Part shown: positions 1 through 15,002 of the stretch, one piece after another
Layout of the letters: each line of letters starts with the position of its first letter
Numbering within the stretch: the stretch's first letter is position 1
DNA from: Bigelowiella natans CCMP2755
Lineage: Eukaryota; Cercozoa; Chlorarachniophyceae
Length of the DNA: 51,041 nt
Direction: 5' to 3'
Assembly: GCA_000320545.1 (NCBI GenBank)
Contig: ADNK01003392.1
Coordinates: 1-51,041, forward strand
Notes under the pieces: generated by a model
What the model saw: only the letters and a program-made list of their open reading frames with translations
Databases searched by the model: none
What the model was told of the DNA's origin: nothing
Translations under genes and position numbers: made by a program

Positions 1-211
1 ACTATGGTAGCACGGAAATGGGAAGGGGGGGAGGCGGGGGTGGTGTATATATTGGACATAAACTAAGTTTGTATGCATCATGTACCGTCTCAAAGGATAC
101 AAATCGGTTAATCGACGCCATCGGATCTGCTGCCGCTGCTTCTTCGCCGAAGAAAAGGGCGAGAGGCAGGTGTGTGAGTCGCATTTGTGAGGGGGGAGGG
201 AGGGAGGGACG

Positions 212-252
<41 letters not shown>

Positions 253-1756
253 TGACATTGAAGGGGATATATTTATTTATTTATTTATTTATTTATATAT
301 TCCCTTGCTATATTCTTCATTCCTTTGTCCTTTTCCATATCCTGCTCAGCGGAGGCATGGAAGGATTGATTATGGATGACGCAGCGTCACGAAAGGCATC
401 GAAGGGAGGGGGGCTGCAACAGATGCTCGAGGAGCTTGGGGTCGTTTGCTTGCGATCGATGCATTCTTAGATATTTGTCTTTTTTAGTGTTGTTTTGCGC
501 TCACTGTGCATGATTGTGTGTTGCTGTTGTTGTTGCTGTTGTTGTTACACCGCACCAGGACCTTTCCGATGAGGAGCACTATCAAGAATTTAACATTACG
601 GCATTTAAGCAAAATTTTAACTCACCGCGAAGCTAATTGAACCGAAGCCGTTTGGTACGCATCGAAGTGAAATTATAATATGATGAGCCGATCTGCGTCA
701 GCAGACTACTCACAAGAGCTACGACACATCTGGAGAGCTACGACACATCTGGACAGGTGCGAGCACGTTGCAGCTGGAATTTTTCGCGAGCGCAATACAC
801 CTACTCGATCCTCATAGATAAGTAGCCGCTGCGCGTCCAGCGCGGCAAGGCCGGGCGATTAGTGCACCATGCATACATTAAGCCGCCACATCGTTGCACG
901 CAAGCAAGTAGTACGTTATTATGACATGTACTTTGCCACACAACCTGCGATTATGTTCAATGTACAGCTGCGCGCTGCGTAGAAATCATGACACACAATA
1001 ATCTAGAAAGTTATTAGCATTAGGCATTTATTATTAAATGCGTATGGCATACAGACATGTGCCGCTGCAATGCATAGCTAAATAAGGATGACCCTTATAT
1101 TTAATTAAGCTACATCCGTATAGCGTACAGACATGTGTCGGTGTAATGCGAGAACGCGTAACAATGAGCTGTGCACGTATAGACGTGGCTGTGTCACGAC
1201 ACATGGATACATAATACGTCGTACATGCAGATGATGAGCAAAGGCTGCGATGTGACAAGCCAACTGTAAAATGATGCTCGTTTTGCATTTGTTGTATTAC
1301 ATGACGGTGTACACGCTGCATATATTATGCTAGATGCAATTGTACGATACATAGACGATGCTCGTCAGCATCAGAGATGTATTGAGCGTACACACATAAA
1401 CTCATATTGATCAATAACACATCTAATAACTAGTCGCTTTCAAGCAACTGCACATAGGACTATTTTACATGTAGAATTAATAGCTTTGCGTGGCATGCAT
1501 TTTGTAAATATGAGAACCTCATTTTTTGCAGATCTAGCAGAGGTCTGTGAATCGCATTGTTAGTCATAGCACAGCGCAACTTTGCGTTGGAAATTTCACA
1601 TCGCATATCTCATATCATATCGTATCTGCAAATGTGAGTACGTAGCTCATATGCGCAGTCCCTTGCATGGAAAACAACGAATGGGAACGCATCGCCGGAA
1701 AAACATCCACAAAACCATGCCACGATCGATGCAGAATACGTCTTATTAGAAACAGA
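1..1756. other. Left-edge region without a supportable gene
   Basis: No exon chain could be built here on either strand. The stretch holds a (GA)n microsatellite at about 221-250, a (TTTA)n run at about 271-292, and a short tandem duplication of an about 19-bp unit (agctacgacacatctggag) near 718-755. The rest is AT-rich with many stops. A minus-strand open frame running off the left edge (2-184) could be the first exon of a gene outside the window, but nothing supports it beyond being open. Confidence 0.5.
221..250. repeat. (GA)n microsatellite
   Basis: About 15 uninterrupted GA units, directly visible. Confidence 0.95.
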
Positions 1757-4312
1757 TTAACATTCTGGACATTCAACTCTCAACGGGCAGGCGGTTTTCT
1801 CCACGTATCAACCTTATGGTTGATGTGTTTCGTGTCCTTACCTGCCGAAGTTGGCTTGGAGTTCGGTATGGTTACAATCTTCTTTACTGTTTCTCGTGTG
1901 CGATGATGCGACAATGGAGCTCCGCTGCCTCGGGCTGTTTGCGGGGGAGACAACACGTCGTCATCTTCATCCTCCTCAGTGAAGCTGCCCCTCATTTTTA
2001 GATCTACCGCGAAACGGCTTTCTAGAGTGGTAGGGGAGTCATCGTGTTCCACGTCCTCTGGCAATAGTGATGATGCTTTTCCTTCTTCTTCTTGTATCCA
2101 GTTGGCTTTCAGCGAATTGTTCTCATGCAGCATTCTCTGCATTTCGAGCTTCGCCCTGAGATCGCTCGCCGCTTTCACGCTGATGTCTCCCGGCTTTTGG
2201 CGAGATCACCCTAGTATTTGGTGGGCCGACGTAAAAGTGAGATGGCCTGTTCTTCTAATCCCCCTCCATACTCCCGATGAAGAAAACGAAGGAAGTTGTG
2301 TAGAAAGAATGGCAACGATGTCGCGACATTGAAGTTCTGCTATCGAAGGAGAGCGTGATGTAGGTAGGTCGTGCACTCCCCCCCCCTCCCCCCCCCTCCC
2401 CCCCCCCTCTTTTCACTTTGCATTACCTCAGTCCTCAGTTGGAGCACCTTAAACTTTAGATCTTTTATCTTGTTCTTGAGGGATCGAATTTTCTCATCAC
2501 CATCGTCGCCCTCCTCGGTATACGATGATGCAGTGCTACTTTTCCTCTTCGTCTTCATCTCGTTGCTTAGTAAAGCGTCCTTTGCATTCTCACGCAGGCG
2601 ACTGCTCTCCTCCTTCAACTCTATTATTTGAGCTCTAAACGTATCGTTTTCTTCCTTCAGCCTCTCAGCGTGATTCCTGTTAAGAAATGAATTATCGACG
2701 TATATGTTGCAGAAATTTTGGCCTCTAAAGCCTCCTCTTTCGCCACCCATTCCCACCCTCTCTCCTGCTCTAAAAGCGAAAAGTAAAATCCTACACGGTG
2801 TGCATTGGTCACCACCTGGATCTCACTATCTCATCTTGTGCGGCGTCGTTCTTTTCTTCCGCTGCGCCATTCATTCTCCTCTCGCGGTTCAATCTATTCT
2901 CATACGCGATGCGTACCTGCAAGGGCGTATTACAAGTCATTTCGCACATCTTGCATCGATATTTATGGCAAGCGTATCAAAAACCATCATCGTCACCTTT
3001 GTCTGCAAACATCATCATCAAAGTTATCACAGCGGTGCAAGCCGTTATGTTTTATTGTCCATGCTGCCGTCGCAATGCGTTGGTTACCATGTCCAGTATG
3101 TGGCCGTAGGCAGCATCGTTATTTATTATGCTACGAAATGTTTCTCGAAACACCTGATTTTTAACCGAGCCTTTAGTAGTAGGAATCGGAGAAGATATGT
3201 GGAAAATCATGGTTTCAGCTACCTCAAATTTTGCGTTCTCTCTCGCAGCAACATCGGTGTCGTCATCATCGTTTTCATCTCTGCCATTTCCGTTGTTTTG
3301 GTCAATTTTTTGCAGCCGCTCCGCAAGAAGAACCTCCATCCGGAGAGCAGGGGACCTGAAAGCCCCAGTCTCCTACAGAGGAAAAAGTGTACGGAGGATT
3401 GATGATAACTTGACCGTGTTTTGAGCATCGAGAAAATGCAAATTTAATGTCGTTTCGGTCACTAGATCTGGAAAGAGTGTTCATACCATTGCTGAAGATA
3501 AATTGTTGGATGAAACCTTGTGGTGGGATGCCGAGCTCTTGCCCCCCCCCCATGCCTCCTTCGTAGTTTTTTCCATCGCCGTTGTAGTCAATCTCGCTCG
3601 AGCTGAGCGAGGTTCATCTTCAATCTTTATGAACTTCCTCGCATCTGAGACCCTTCTAGCTGAAATTGGAGGTGCATCTGCCGTTGGATACGGAATATTG
3701 GAACCAGCCATTCGTCGATGCGATGTTGAAGACGAACTTCTTGCTGATAGCGGACGACGCGAACTTGGCCATCTAACCGGACTGGCCTGCAACGGAGTGC
3801 CACGGAATGACAGACTTCCGACGCTAGCTCGCTTCTAGAAAGAGAGTTGCAAAATGGGGTCCAGAATGCAAAAAATATATATATTTCCATCAGCGTGTTT
3901 ATCGTTTAGTTCTGCGAGTTCTTATTCACTTGTGCCTAACATTTATCTTTACAATGCTAATGCTATGCGTTGCAACTGCACACCTGAATAAATGATTGGC
4001 GTGAAGACGGACGTCCACCTCGAGCAGACTTTGGGGCTTTCGTTTTGAAGGATTTCGATTTGTTGACACTTGCTCGACGAGCGGATGCGGGCTTTTTTTG
4101 TCCCTCCCTCTTCACACTATCAAAATTCATCTGAAAGAAAAACTTCCTTCAGTACATGTCACCCGTACGAGCTAATCATGACGTCAGCTTAGTAATACCT
4201 CAAAATTCCATCGTTTAACTGTGACTCCAGGTGAGACAACTCGAGGACTATTTGTACGTTTCTTGCCTAGGTTTGATCGTTTGGGTGGGATAGCATAGTG
4301 GCCAGCAGGCAT
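1757..4312 (-). CDS. TSNAXIP1-like coiled-coil protein, about nine exons
   Basis: Phase-consistent exons on the minus strand: 4312-4199, 4130-3984, 3834-3487, 3372-3088, 2916-2816, 2676-2427, 2336-2272, 2179-1842, plus a tiny last exon ending near 1757. The product starts MPAGHYAIPP and has a basic Ser/Arg-rich disordered N-terminal region of about 200 residues. Next comes a helical segment with the run VFRETFRSII...AYGHILDM followed by VRIAYENRLNRERR. I compare this with the N-terminal domain of TSNAXIP1 (translin-associated factor X-interacting protein 1), which has a similar YREVFxxFI...YxPLLxxIKNAYE pattern. A long charged coiled coil follows (AERLKEENDTFRAQIIELKE) and an acidic tail. Related proteins are mostly ciliary or centrosomal in annotation; that role is inference here. 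The junction between exons 5 and 6 has an alternative donor at 2827, so about ten residues there are uncertain. The last exon is also uncertain. Confidence 0.6.
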
Positions 4313-4577
4313 TGTTTCGTGCTCAAATGGAGGTAAGCTGCAGACGCTGTCAGCAGTGCCTTCGAATTAAGAAGAACTCTCTTGTAATGTGTGCTTATAA
4401 TTAGTCACAGCTCCGAAAGCATGCCTGTGAAATCGGCGAAACATTAAAGATGAGACGTCTGGCAATCGTACTTGGAACGTGGGCATTCAAGAAAACCAGC
4501 ACTACCTAATCCGAGATCAGGCCTAGGGATAGCTATATTAGAATGCAGTCAACATTTATTGGCTGCGGGTCATCAGC
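4313..4577. other. Intergenic gap
   Basis: Short gap between the coiled-coil gene start and the LRR-like remnant. It presumably holds the promoter of the former. No named motif is recognised. Confidence 0.4.
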
Positions 4578-5026
4578 CTACTCGCACTTGGTGTCCCCCA
4601 AGCTTTCCTTGATGTCTGTGATCTGCTTAAGCTTGGCTTGGAAGGGGGCTACCTGTAACCGAAGATCCTGAAGGTACTCGTAATAACTCAGGAAAATTCC
4701 ACTCGAATGTACAATATTCAATTGTCGCACGCTCGAAAAGGATAGGTTCCCGAAGTTGCGGGAAATTTGAACATGCGTCATGCATAGTTTGATGTCGCTG
4801 AGTGAAGTTGAAACCGCCTTCGGGTACCAGGTGAATTGCAGGAGGATCTTGAGGATAATTACGCCATGGAGAGGTTTTACACTGATTTTCCCCCAACTTG
4901 AACAAATATCGTAGTCCAGGAATGTTCTCTATTAAAATGCGGCTTCTTAGAAAGTCGCATTGTACAATTCGCAATGAATTAGGTAAATTCAGACGAATCC
5001 CGCCGGTTTCTGCTCAGCTTAAGTCT
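4578..5026 (-). pseudogene. LRR-like remnant split over two frames
   Basis: Two overlapping minus-strand open stretches look like parts of one protein. The upstream one (from about 5026) reads LPNSLRIVQCDFLRSR and IENIPGLRYLFKL. The downstream one (4781-4578) reads LSFSSVRQLNIVH and YEYLQDLRLQ, ending with TAG. Both have the leucine spacing of leucine-rich repeats but lie in different frames that overlap around 4690-4781, so a frameshift or an unusual splice would be needed to join them. There is no good start codon: the first stretch follows a possible acceptor. A broken LRR gene is the simplest reading. A fortuitous open frame on the antisense side of the neighbouring promoter is the alternative. 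Confidence 0.25.
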
Positions 5027-5092
5027 GGAAACACACTCCCCGTCCCTGTGGAGCATTCACTTCCTCGCTGAAGGAATACATACTAATAAATC

Positions 5093-8633
<3,541 letters not shown>

Positions 8634-9670
8634 TGAGAATATGGCATGCTAAGATGTTTTCGTGTTGAAGCTCTTATCATCTGTGTGGATGGTCATTACG
8701 TGTGACGCACTGCAGCGCTATGTATTTTGGTATTTACATGCAGTATACACACCGTGAAGTTACCACCTCTACGATCACTTATACGTTTCGCGTACGGGCT
8801 ACGTACGTACATACATACATGTACATGTGCTGTTTGCGATGTGATATCTGGCCGCGTGCACACGCCTGAGTGCATTTAGACGTCATGTTCATGACATCTC
8901 TTGCTAGCAGCTCATTGGTGACACCAAGTAATCGACGCCAGAAGGGAACCACGTGGCACACACGCGCTAACTTGCGTTCAATATGCACTCACAGCGAGCT
9001 AAGCGCAGCAGGCTGCACGCACACAGTTAGCACTATGAGATGCGCACAGTTACGCGCAGCGTACATACATGCTTCATCGTTCAGCGATGGAATTGGTCTA
9101 TCAATAATGATGATGAAATCCAAACACGAAGACAGGCCAGCGGAGGGAAAATAGTATCCAACGTACATATGCACTGCTATGACTCTGCGCAAAATTGTTG
9201 TCTTTGTTTCTAGAATTGCGGCCAATTCTTTGCGTCTACGAGGAAATTGACAGCACCATCACCGAGTATGCTAGCATGCACGGCACAAGATTTGTAGTAT
9301 AAACTAGGCAATGCTATCATGTTCAGCAAAAATTTCATCAGTTTCGCAGTGAGGAGAGAGCTAGAGAGTTGCTGAACGATCTATACCACGCAAGAAGATC
9401 CAGAAAAAAACACCTGGGGAGAAATGAATGAATGGACACCAAAATGAATGGGCGTGGGAAGAGGAAAAGTGGAGAGTGAAGGAACAACACATGAGCAAAA
9501 AATGGCTACCGGGGTGGCAAGAATTTGAGTGCCTGTATTTACACTAAACGGGTACGTTTCTGGTGCATGGCAAATCTGAACATTGGTAGAGACAATTTCA
9601 TGGAATGTGGGGGAGAGTGCATTGCATCAAATACCAAAAGAAACGGTTAATTTCTTGCTCTAGAAAACAG

Positions 9671-9709
<39 letters not shown>

Positions 9710-9755
9710 AACAAGAAAATCACGTTCGCCACCTACACATTCACACACCATGCAC
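8634..9755. other. Intergenic region with a (CA)n tract
   Basis: No supportable exon was found. The region contains scattered acgtac/catgta palindromic steps and, at about 9672-9705, a (CA)n microsatellite. It lies between convergent 3' ends (Abi-like gene + strand, secreted-protein gene - strand). Confidence 0.5.
9672..9705. repeat. (CA)n microsatellite
   Basis: About 17 uninterrupted AC units, directly visible. Confidence 0.95.
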
Positions 9756-12590
9756 TCATGCATGCTTTAGCGCGTGTATTGATGTTAAGGATGTGAGGAG
9801 GAGGGAGTTGGACCTGTTGTCTGTTATCTGGCGACCGCATCGCCGCAGCCTTGAGGTCGGAATATGATATCCGAGGTCGCCACTACCAGGTGTTATTAGA
9901 TCCCACGTAGGCGGTGTTATCTCGATTCCACCGCACCCATTCGATTGCTTGAGAACTCGAAGAGATCTGAGGGGGGCCACGTTGTAAAACCCACTACCGA
10001 CGCTCACGGTAACCCCCCTTTTGAGCGCGACATCCGAGACGCCGACCCCCCCAACGGAGTACTCGTATTCGTTGTAGAGCCCGTCGGACGTGTTCGCATT
10101 GCGATAGCAGCCTCCCTCCCAAGCCGAGGAGAGCGATTCACGCGCCTCACATCGGAACAGTGTCATCTCGCATCCCGACCCCGGATATACGCTATAGTAG
10201 ACTTTGAAGGGGTTCGCCCATTGCAGGTTATTCAACTCGTTGGTCCCGCGCGGATCCACTGAGGAAGTGGGGAGGGGGAGGAAGGGGGGAAGAAAGGTTT
10301 TTAGATCAACGATCTGAAATTCGGGGTCATCGTATCATCGTCGAGGTCAAATCGCTTCTCTACGTGCACTGAATATGGCCCTTTGGAAGTGACGTTGCAG
10401 AAAAACGTCGCGTTTGCTTGGAAATCACCATGAAGGTGTCATGCTAAATAGAGCACAGATACGCGGTGGCACCCCCCCTCCCCCCCTCTTCATGGGGCGT
10501 GAGACCTACGCTATTTCGCACAAATACTTTCATGTGTATAGTTCATCCAGAAGTAGCCGTCATCGCCATAAAACATGCCTGTGAAAGTATTAGAATGGCT
10601 CGAGTTTCAAAACATGATGTCATGCAACTGAATCGAATGGAAGCATACCCGTATCAACGCTGAATAGGCAATATCCGAAATCGTAATCCGTGTAGCTCGA
10701 CTCGTTAAAACAAAACCCTTTGAGGGTTTGGATGGCGAACAACAGTTCAATCAGATGCACGACGACGACGTCGGAATCATCACCATCATTGTTATCATTA
10801 TTACGGGGACCTGAGGAATTGTCTCCATTCTGGAAGAATGGGAGCTGGTTCATCGCCCCGCTGCTGATATTGCTGCAGCCCTCTGTACAGTTCTGCATCA
10901 ATACATGATCACCGCTTCTCGAAAGCAGGTACGCATAAGACCCTCCTGATCATCCAGTTTGCGTGCAGAAATAAACATAACATATCAGCGTTTGTAAGTC
11001 GTCGTCTCCTCCCCCCTTCTCTCCTTCAAGGCGTTCTTTCCCTTCCCTCCCTCCTCCTCGCGCGTACATGCATGCATGGATACAGGCGCGACGCTCGCAC
11101 GCGGTTGATGCCCGACCTGGTTGCTGATCGTTGTAGATAAGAGCGGAGCTGTTGCGCACAGACACCGCCTTCGAGTAGGTTAGGTTCATCCATTGTGCAG
11201 GAACGCCAAGGGGCTCGACCTTCGAGATCTGCTCGCCCTCGCTGAAGAAGTAGTAGGAGTCCTCGTCATCGAAGCGGAGGTAGGCCTGCTTGCGCTCCCA
11301 CACGGCGAACGGTGCCCCGGAGGAGTCGTCGCCACTCTCGGCGAGCTCTATGTCGATGTTCATCTCGAAGCCGGTTTCCTTCTGGTCAAGGCGCCCGAAG
11401 GCCTCGAAGCGCCGCAGGCTGTTCGGGTGGAGGTCGGTCCCCACCCGCCCCACCCACCCGGGGATGTACACGTCCACGGCGACCAGCCCGCTAGCGCTGG
11501 TGGTGTGGCGGATATCGATCTCCATCATTGTCGTCTGGTTGCCTCGATTCGAGTAGCCGCATTGCTTCAGATCGACCTTGGTTGCGTAGTACTGGGTGGG
11601 GTCTGGCGTAAGGGTGAATCGGTCAGGCTTCTCACTCGCAGCCACGTTGGGGGAGGGAGAGGGGGGGGGGGGGGGTGGGGCTATGAATTTTCAACCACGA
11701 CATAGAGAGAAAGATGTAGAGGGGACGGAGAGGTTGTTGGTCGTCGTGCTCGGCTATACCATTTCGAGATGCAGGTTTGAACGAGTTTGAGTCCCAAACT
11801 AACAGTGATAAGCATGAAGGAGTGTGATGTTCGGGCATGAAGGAACAGTAGCAGCATCATCATCAGCATCAGCACATGGATCAGGTAGAAGGGGGCACGA
11901 GCAAAGCAAGAGCGCCCTCAGGAAAGGATTTCTTACGTGTTTTCGATAACGCGCACACCATTTGCTCTATGTCCGCGATCGCCGCGTTGAAGCTCTTCTG
12001 GCCATCGGTCGAGGTGGAAATATCGATCTCGACATCCTAGTTAGAAGTAAGAGGGGAGAGGAGGAGGGGAGGAGGGGAAAGAGGGGGGTGTTGGAGGGGG
12101 CGAAAGAGCTCCTCATCGAGATTCGAGTTGATAAAGGGCAAGAGAAATAACTACCTTCTTGGCATTGTTGAAGGTGACGTGTTGGAAACCGTCATTAAGA
12201 AGCTTCAGGTCTCGACGAAGAGCTCGCATAGAAGCGTGTCGACTGCCTGAAGACGTTCCCTCAGAGTCGCCATTCGAGTCTCTGAGAGCATCGACGAACG
12301 GAGTTATAAAAACACGCACCCGGCTGCATCTTCAAGCGAATGTGATGAAAGCAGCTCAGCTTACGATATGATTTTGAGAGAAGACGGAATCGTCATGACG
12401 GGGGGAGCAGACGGAGGCGATGGCGTGGGGGAATTGCTAAGAGTTGGTTTGTTGGATGATATAAAGACACACATTTTGTCCAACATTTACTAGGTTTTCT
12501 TCTCCCTATTTTCACTCTCTCTCAATTCGATGGCAAAGAACTACTCACTTCGTGCCGGAACTGTCCTCATCGCTGGAATTGCCTCCCCCC
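9756..12590 (-). CDS. Predicted secreted/lumenal glycoprotein, unrecognised family
   Basis: Minus-strand exons with good splice sites: 12329-12155, 12036-11937, about 11632-11110, about 10890-10800, about 10725-10660, about 10415-10320, and a last long exon about 10259-9756. Supported junctions include NNAKK-DVEIDIS and NDQQP-EGCSNISS, and phase 1 carries through to GFCFNESSYTDYDFGYC. The product is rich in cysteine and N-glycosylation sequons (NLTYS, NISS, NESS, NATFF, NVTSK) and in beta-strand-like segments, with no catalytic motif I recognise. This suggests an extracellular or lumenal beta-sandwich protein. The N-terminus is not secured: a small exon near 12548-12590 (GNSSDEDSSGTK) may precede, and no signal peptide exon was found. 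Phases do not close at 11937/11632 and before the last exon, so boundaries there are approximate or an exon is missing. Confidence 0.45.
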
Positions 12591-12669
12591 CCCCTTAAAA
12601 CGAAAGCATAGAAACCAATGACGGCCTGCCACAACAGTACATGGCGACGGGAAGGGAGAATACAGTCAT

Positions 12670-12875
12670 TTATCGATTATCATTGTGTGCGTCATGATGC
12701 TTCACCACAATCAGTAGAAGCGTGCCGATTCCTAGAAGAATGTATTTAAACCGTCCCTTTCGCGCCTGAATATGATGATGAAAACAAAAGCCGCAATCGT
12801 AGAGTGGTGACATGCGTGTATACACATATACACAGACATAAATCTCCTTATGGTCTGAGTGCTAGCACACTCTGC

Positions 12876-12920
<45 letters not shown>

Positions 12921-13785
12921 TGGCAGGTTTTGGAGGTATCCAGGGAATAACTAATGACCGATAAGGGTTGCTCATCGACGTCAGGAAGGTCTTCTCTCTC
13001 GAGAACGAGCGTTGATCTGTTCTGATGCTTCGCCGAATACGCCTTAGGCGAGGCATGCACTTCATGTGGAGATGTTTGAAGATTGCTTGATGACTGGTAA
13101 AGTTGGGGGAGTAGAGCAGGGGAGGGCATTTGAAGTAAAATTGTGATCGGAGAAGCGCGGGTGGGGCGTTAGGCGTACCGTTACGACGTCGAACATCTCT
13201 TTCCCCGATTTCCCCTAATTTATACCACCGGACATCTTCAATTTCGCATACAGACGGAAGTTGGATCTCATCGGAACGAAATTCGATGGATGTTTTTCAT
13301 TACCTCATCAACTTCGAGACGAACGACATTCTTATGCAGCAAAGTGGATATCGTTCCCGAGGAAGAGGCCCCGTGTTGTGGCTGTGACCCAACAGCTCCC
13401 ATCTCGATTCCGCCCATCTTTGCGTTGTTCTGAATCTCCCCGTCTTCCGTGTTTGGGTTTAGTGCATAGGATAAGGATCTCCTCTAGTTGGGTAGAGTAA
13501 GTACATCGATGAAGCTCACATACAACGCCAAGAATAGGAATATGGTGTGGTACCGAGGATGACAGCATGCTTGAGCTGTAGGCGACGCAAAATACTCCTA
13601 ATGTTACAATCAAATACCAAATGTGTGGTTGATTACTACTCATCAAACCCGCCCCCTACCCTCTCCAAGCCAGAATTCGTACAGGCTTGCGGTGACTACC
13701 TTAACGGTACGAACTCTCTGGTCAATGTCTCTCTTTCCCCCGATTCTGCCAGGATTCTCAACGTCCCATTTCTCATGAGCGACAT
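12670..13785 (-). CDS. Multi-exon protein with C-terminal membrane anchor, unrecognised
   Basis: The proposed start is 13785 (MSLMRNGTLRILAESGER). Exon fragments in consistent frames read EFVPLRSILRRLQLKHAVIL, then SLSYALNPNTEDGEIQ (about 13489-13300), then EIEDVRWYKLGEIGERD (about 13275-13200). A disordered segment follows (SSSNLQTSPHEVHASPKAYS, about 13100-12920). The last exon (12765-12670) encodes a single hydrophobic helix YILLGIGTLLLIVV followed by a short hydrophilic tail and TAA. The topology suggests a tail-anchored or single-pass membrane protein. The DVRWYKLGEI stretch recalls the end of Nudix domains (xVRWFPIDEL), but no Nudix box was found, so I do not call it. The donor before the disordered segment is uncertain. 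The plus-strand open frame at 13547-13804 is antisense to this gene. Confidence 0.4.
12879..12920. repeat. (AT)n microsatellite
   Basis: Near-perfect AT run, probably in the last intron of the minus-strand membrane-anchor gene. Confidence 0.9.
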
Positions 13786-14768
13786 GAAAATATCGTTATC
13801 GTAGGAAATAATTAGTGGCCATTTTCTCCGGTGTTCCGCAACCTACCAAACTCGCCAAAAGTAACTGCTTGGCGTTTCATCGCTGTCCCGACAAGTTGTC
13901 AATGAAGGTGGGTCTAGAGAGACAGATCTAGTTTGTGCAGATCTAGTAAAGTTGTGGGTGATTTTTTGTCTGACCGACTCTCGCATCGGGCCATTTCGGT
14001 GGAAAAGGGGAACTGCGATTTTTGATGTGATGGTTGCGTCAAGGCAGACTGGACGGACGCACTGTGTGTCAAACGTTTTGAGTGAGGCTTGAGGCTTGAG
14101 GGCTTCAGTGTTCGCCACCTCAGTTCCAAAGTGTGTTGCGACCGGCGGATGTGAAACGAACCCTCCAATTTGCACGGTGATTTGGCTGATTTGTGCTGTT
14201 GGCAACAATTGGTTGGCCATTGGCGCACTCAGTGATGCAGTTCCGTTTTCAACCTTGCAGGAAAAAACTTCTTTCGTTGGAAACGTGGGTGATCATTCAG
14301 TTTCTTTCTTTCTTTCTTTCTTTCGCTGATTGGGGCCCTTGATTGCTGCGGGCACAGATGAGTCAGCGGTGTCCTGTGACCCTTTCGATCGCTCCGTTCC
14401 AGCATTGGAACTGCTTCGTTGGTGTTCACATTGGAGGAGGAGGGAGTCACTCAGCACTGTTCACCACGAACACCGAGTGCTTTCGATTTTTTTTGCGATG
14501 TCGAAAGTGTGAGAGTGTTTTCATCGATGGAAAACGTGCTTTGAAGGCAATCTAGCAATGCGAAGTGCACATTGATTGCTTGTTGCTAGCGTGCCCAGTG
14601 CCCGTGAGACGTGAGTGGACAGTGGGTGTTTGATCGCGACGTTTCCAAGAATTGAGTCGCAATTTTCAGCACACTTTGCACCAGCCATTGCGTGCGAGTG
14701 TCACCAAAACTTCACCTCACGTGTTCGCTCGCTCTGTGCGTGCACGAATCGTTGGCAAAACAAGCAAA

Positions 14769-14812
14769 CACTTCCAGACTTGCACCAAAACACTTCCAGA
14801 CTTGCACCAAAA
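14769..14812. repeat. 22-bp perfect tandem duplication
   Basis: Two adjacent identical 22-bp units starting acttccagacttgcacca. Confidence 0.9.
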
Positions 14813-14834
14813 CCGTGCATCAAGCACTGAACAC

Positions 14835-14927
14835 TGAACAAAGCATTGGTGCAAAGCCACACGCGCCAGAACCACATGGGAGACAAGCGTGTGCTGTGCA
14901 TGCAGCAGCGCCTCAACAAAAATCATT
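14835..14927 (+). repeat. Dispersed repeat, copy A
   Basis: This stretch, from tgaacaaagcattg through ccagaaccacatgggaga to gcctcaacaaaaatcatt, recurs in the same orientation at 42543-42629. The two copies differ by a few substitutions and small indels. Copy A runs into a poly-T/poly-A tract (14927-14947). No coding content is recognised. Confidence 0.85.
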
Positions 14928-15002
14928 TTTTTTTTTTAAAAATTAAAATTGTTCATCACATCCGTCTCCACAAATGTATTCATAACTCCGATCCCCCTTC
15001 TC

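Larger units (their letters stand above)
13786..15002. other. Intergenic region with repeat-derived sequence
   Basis: No gene was found. The region contains a (TTTC)n run at about 14302-14324, a perfect tandem duplication of a 22-bp unit (acttccagacttgcacca...) at 14769-14812, and one copy of a dispersed repeat at 14835-14927 that recurs near 42.5 kb. It has the look of old transposon debris. Confidence 0.5.

Noticed and set aside
18-470. Plus-strand frame of 150 codons at the left edge
   Set aside because: It runs through (GA)n and (TTTA)n repeats, giving ERERER and YLFIYLFIY; no conserved sequence.
3200-3240. DVRWYKLGEI-type Nudix ending considered for the 12.7-13.8 kb gene
   Set aside because: No Nudix box (GxxxxxExxxxxREUxEExGU) was found in any nearby exon, so the Nudix call was dropped. 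The segment itself lies at about 13200-13275.
2704-3402. Long plus-strand frame of 232 codons
   Set aside because: Antisense to spliced exons of the TSNAXIP1-like gene, whose minus-strand frames and splice phases are coherent.
11193-11705. Plus-strand frame of 170 codons
   Set aside because: Antisense shadow of the GC-rich exon of the secreted-protein gene.
13547-13804. Plus-strand frame with NGTNSLVNVS and a stop
   Set aside because: The minus strand here gives a spliceable frame joined to further exons, so this is judged antisense. Confidence is moderate.
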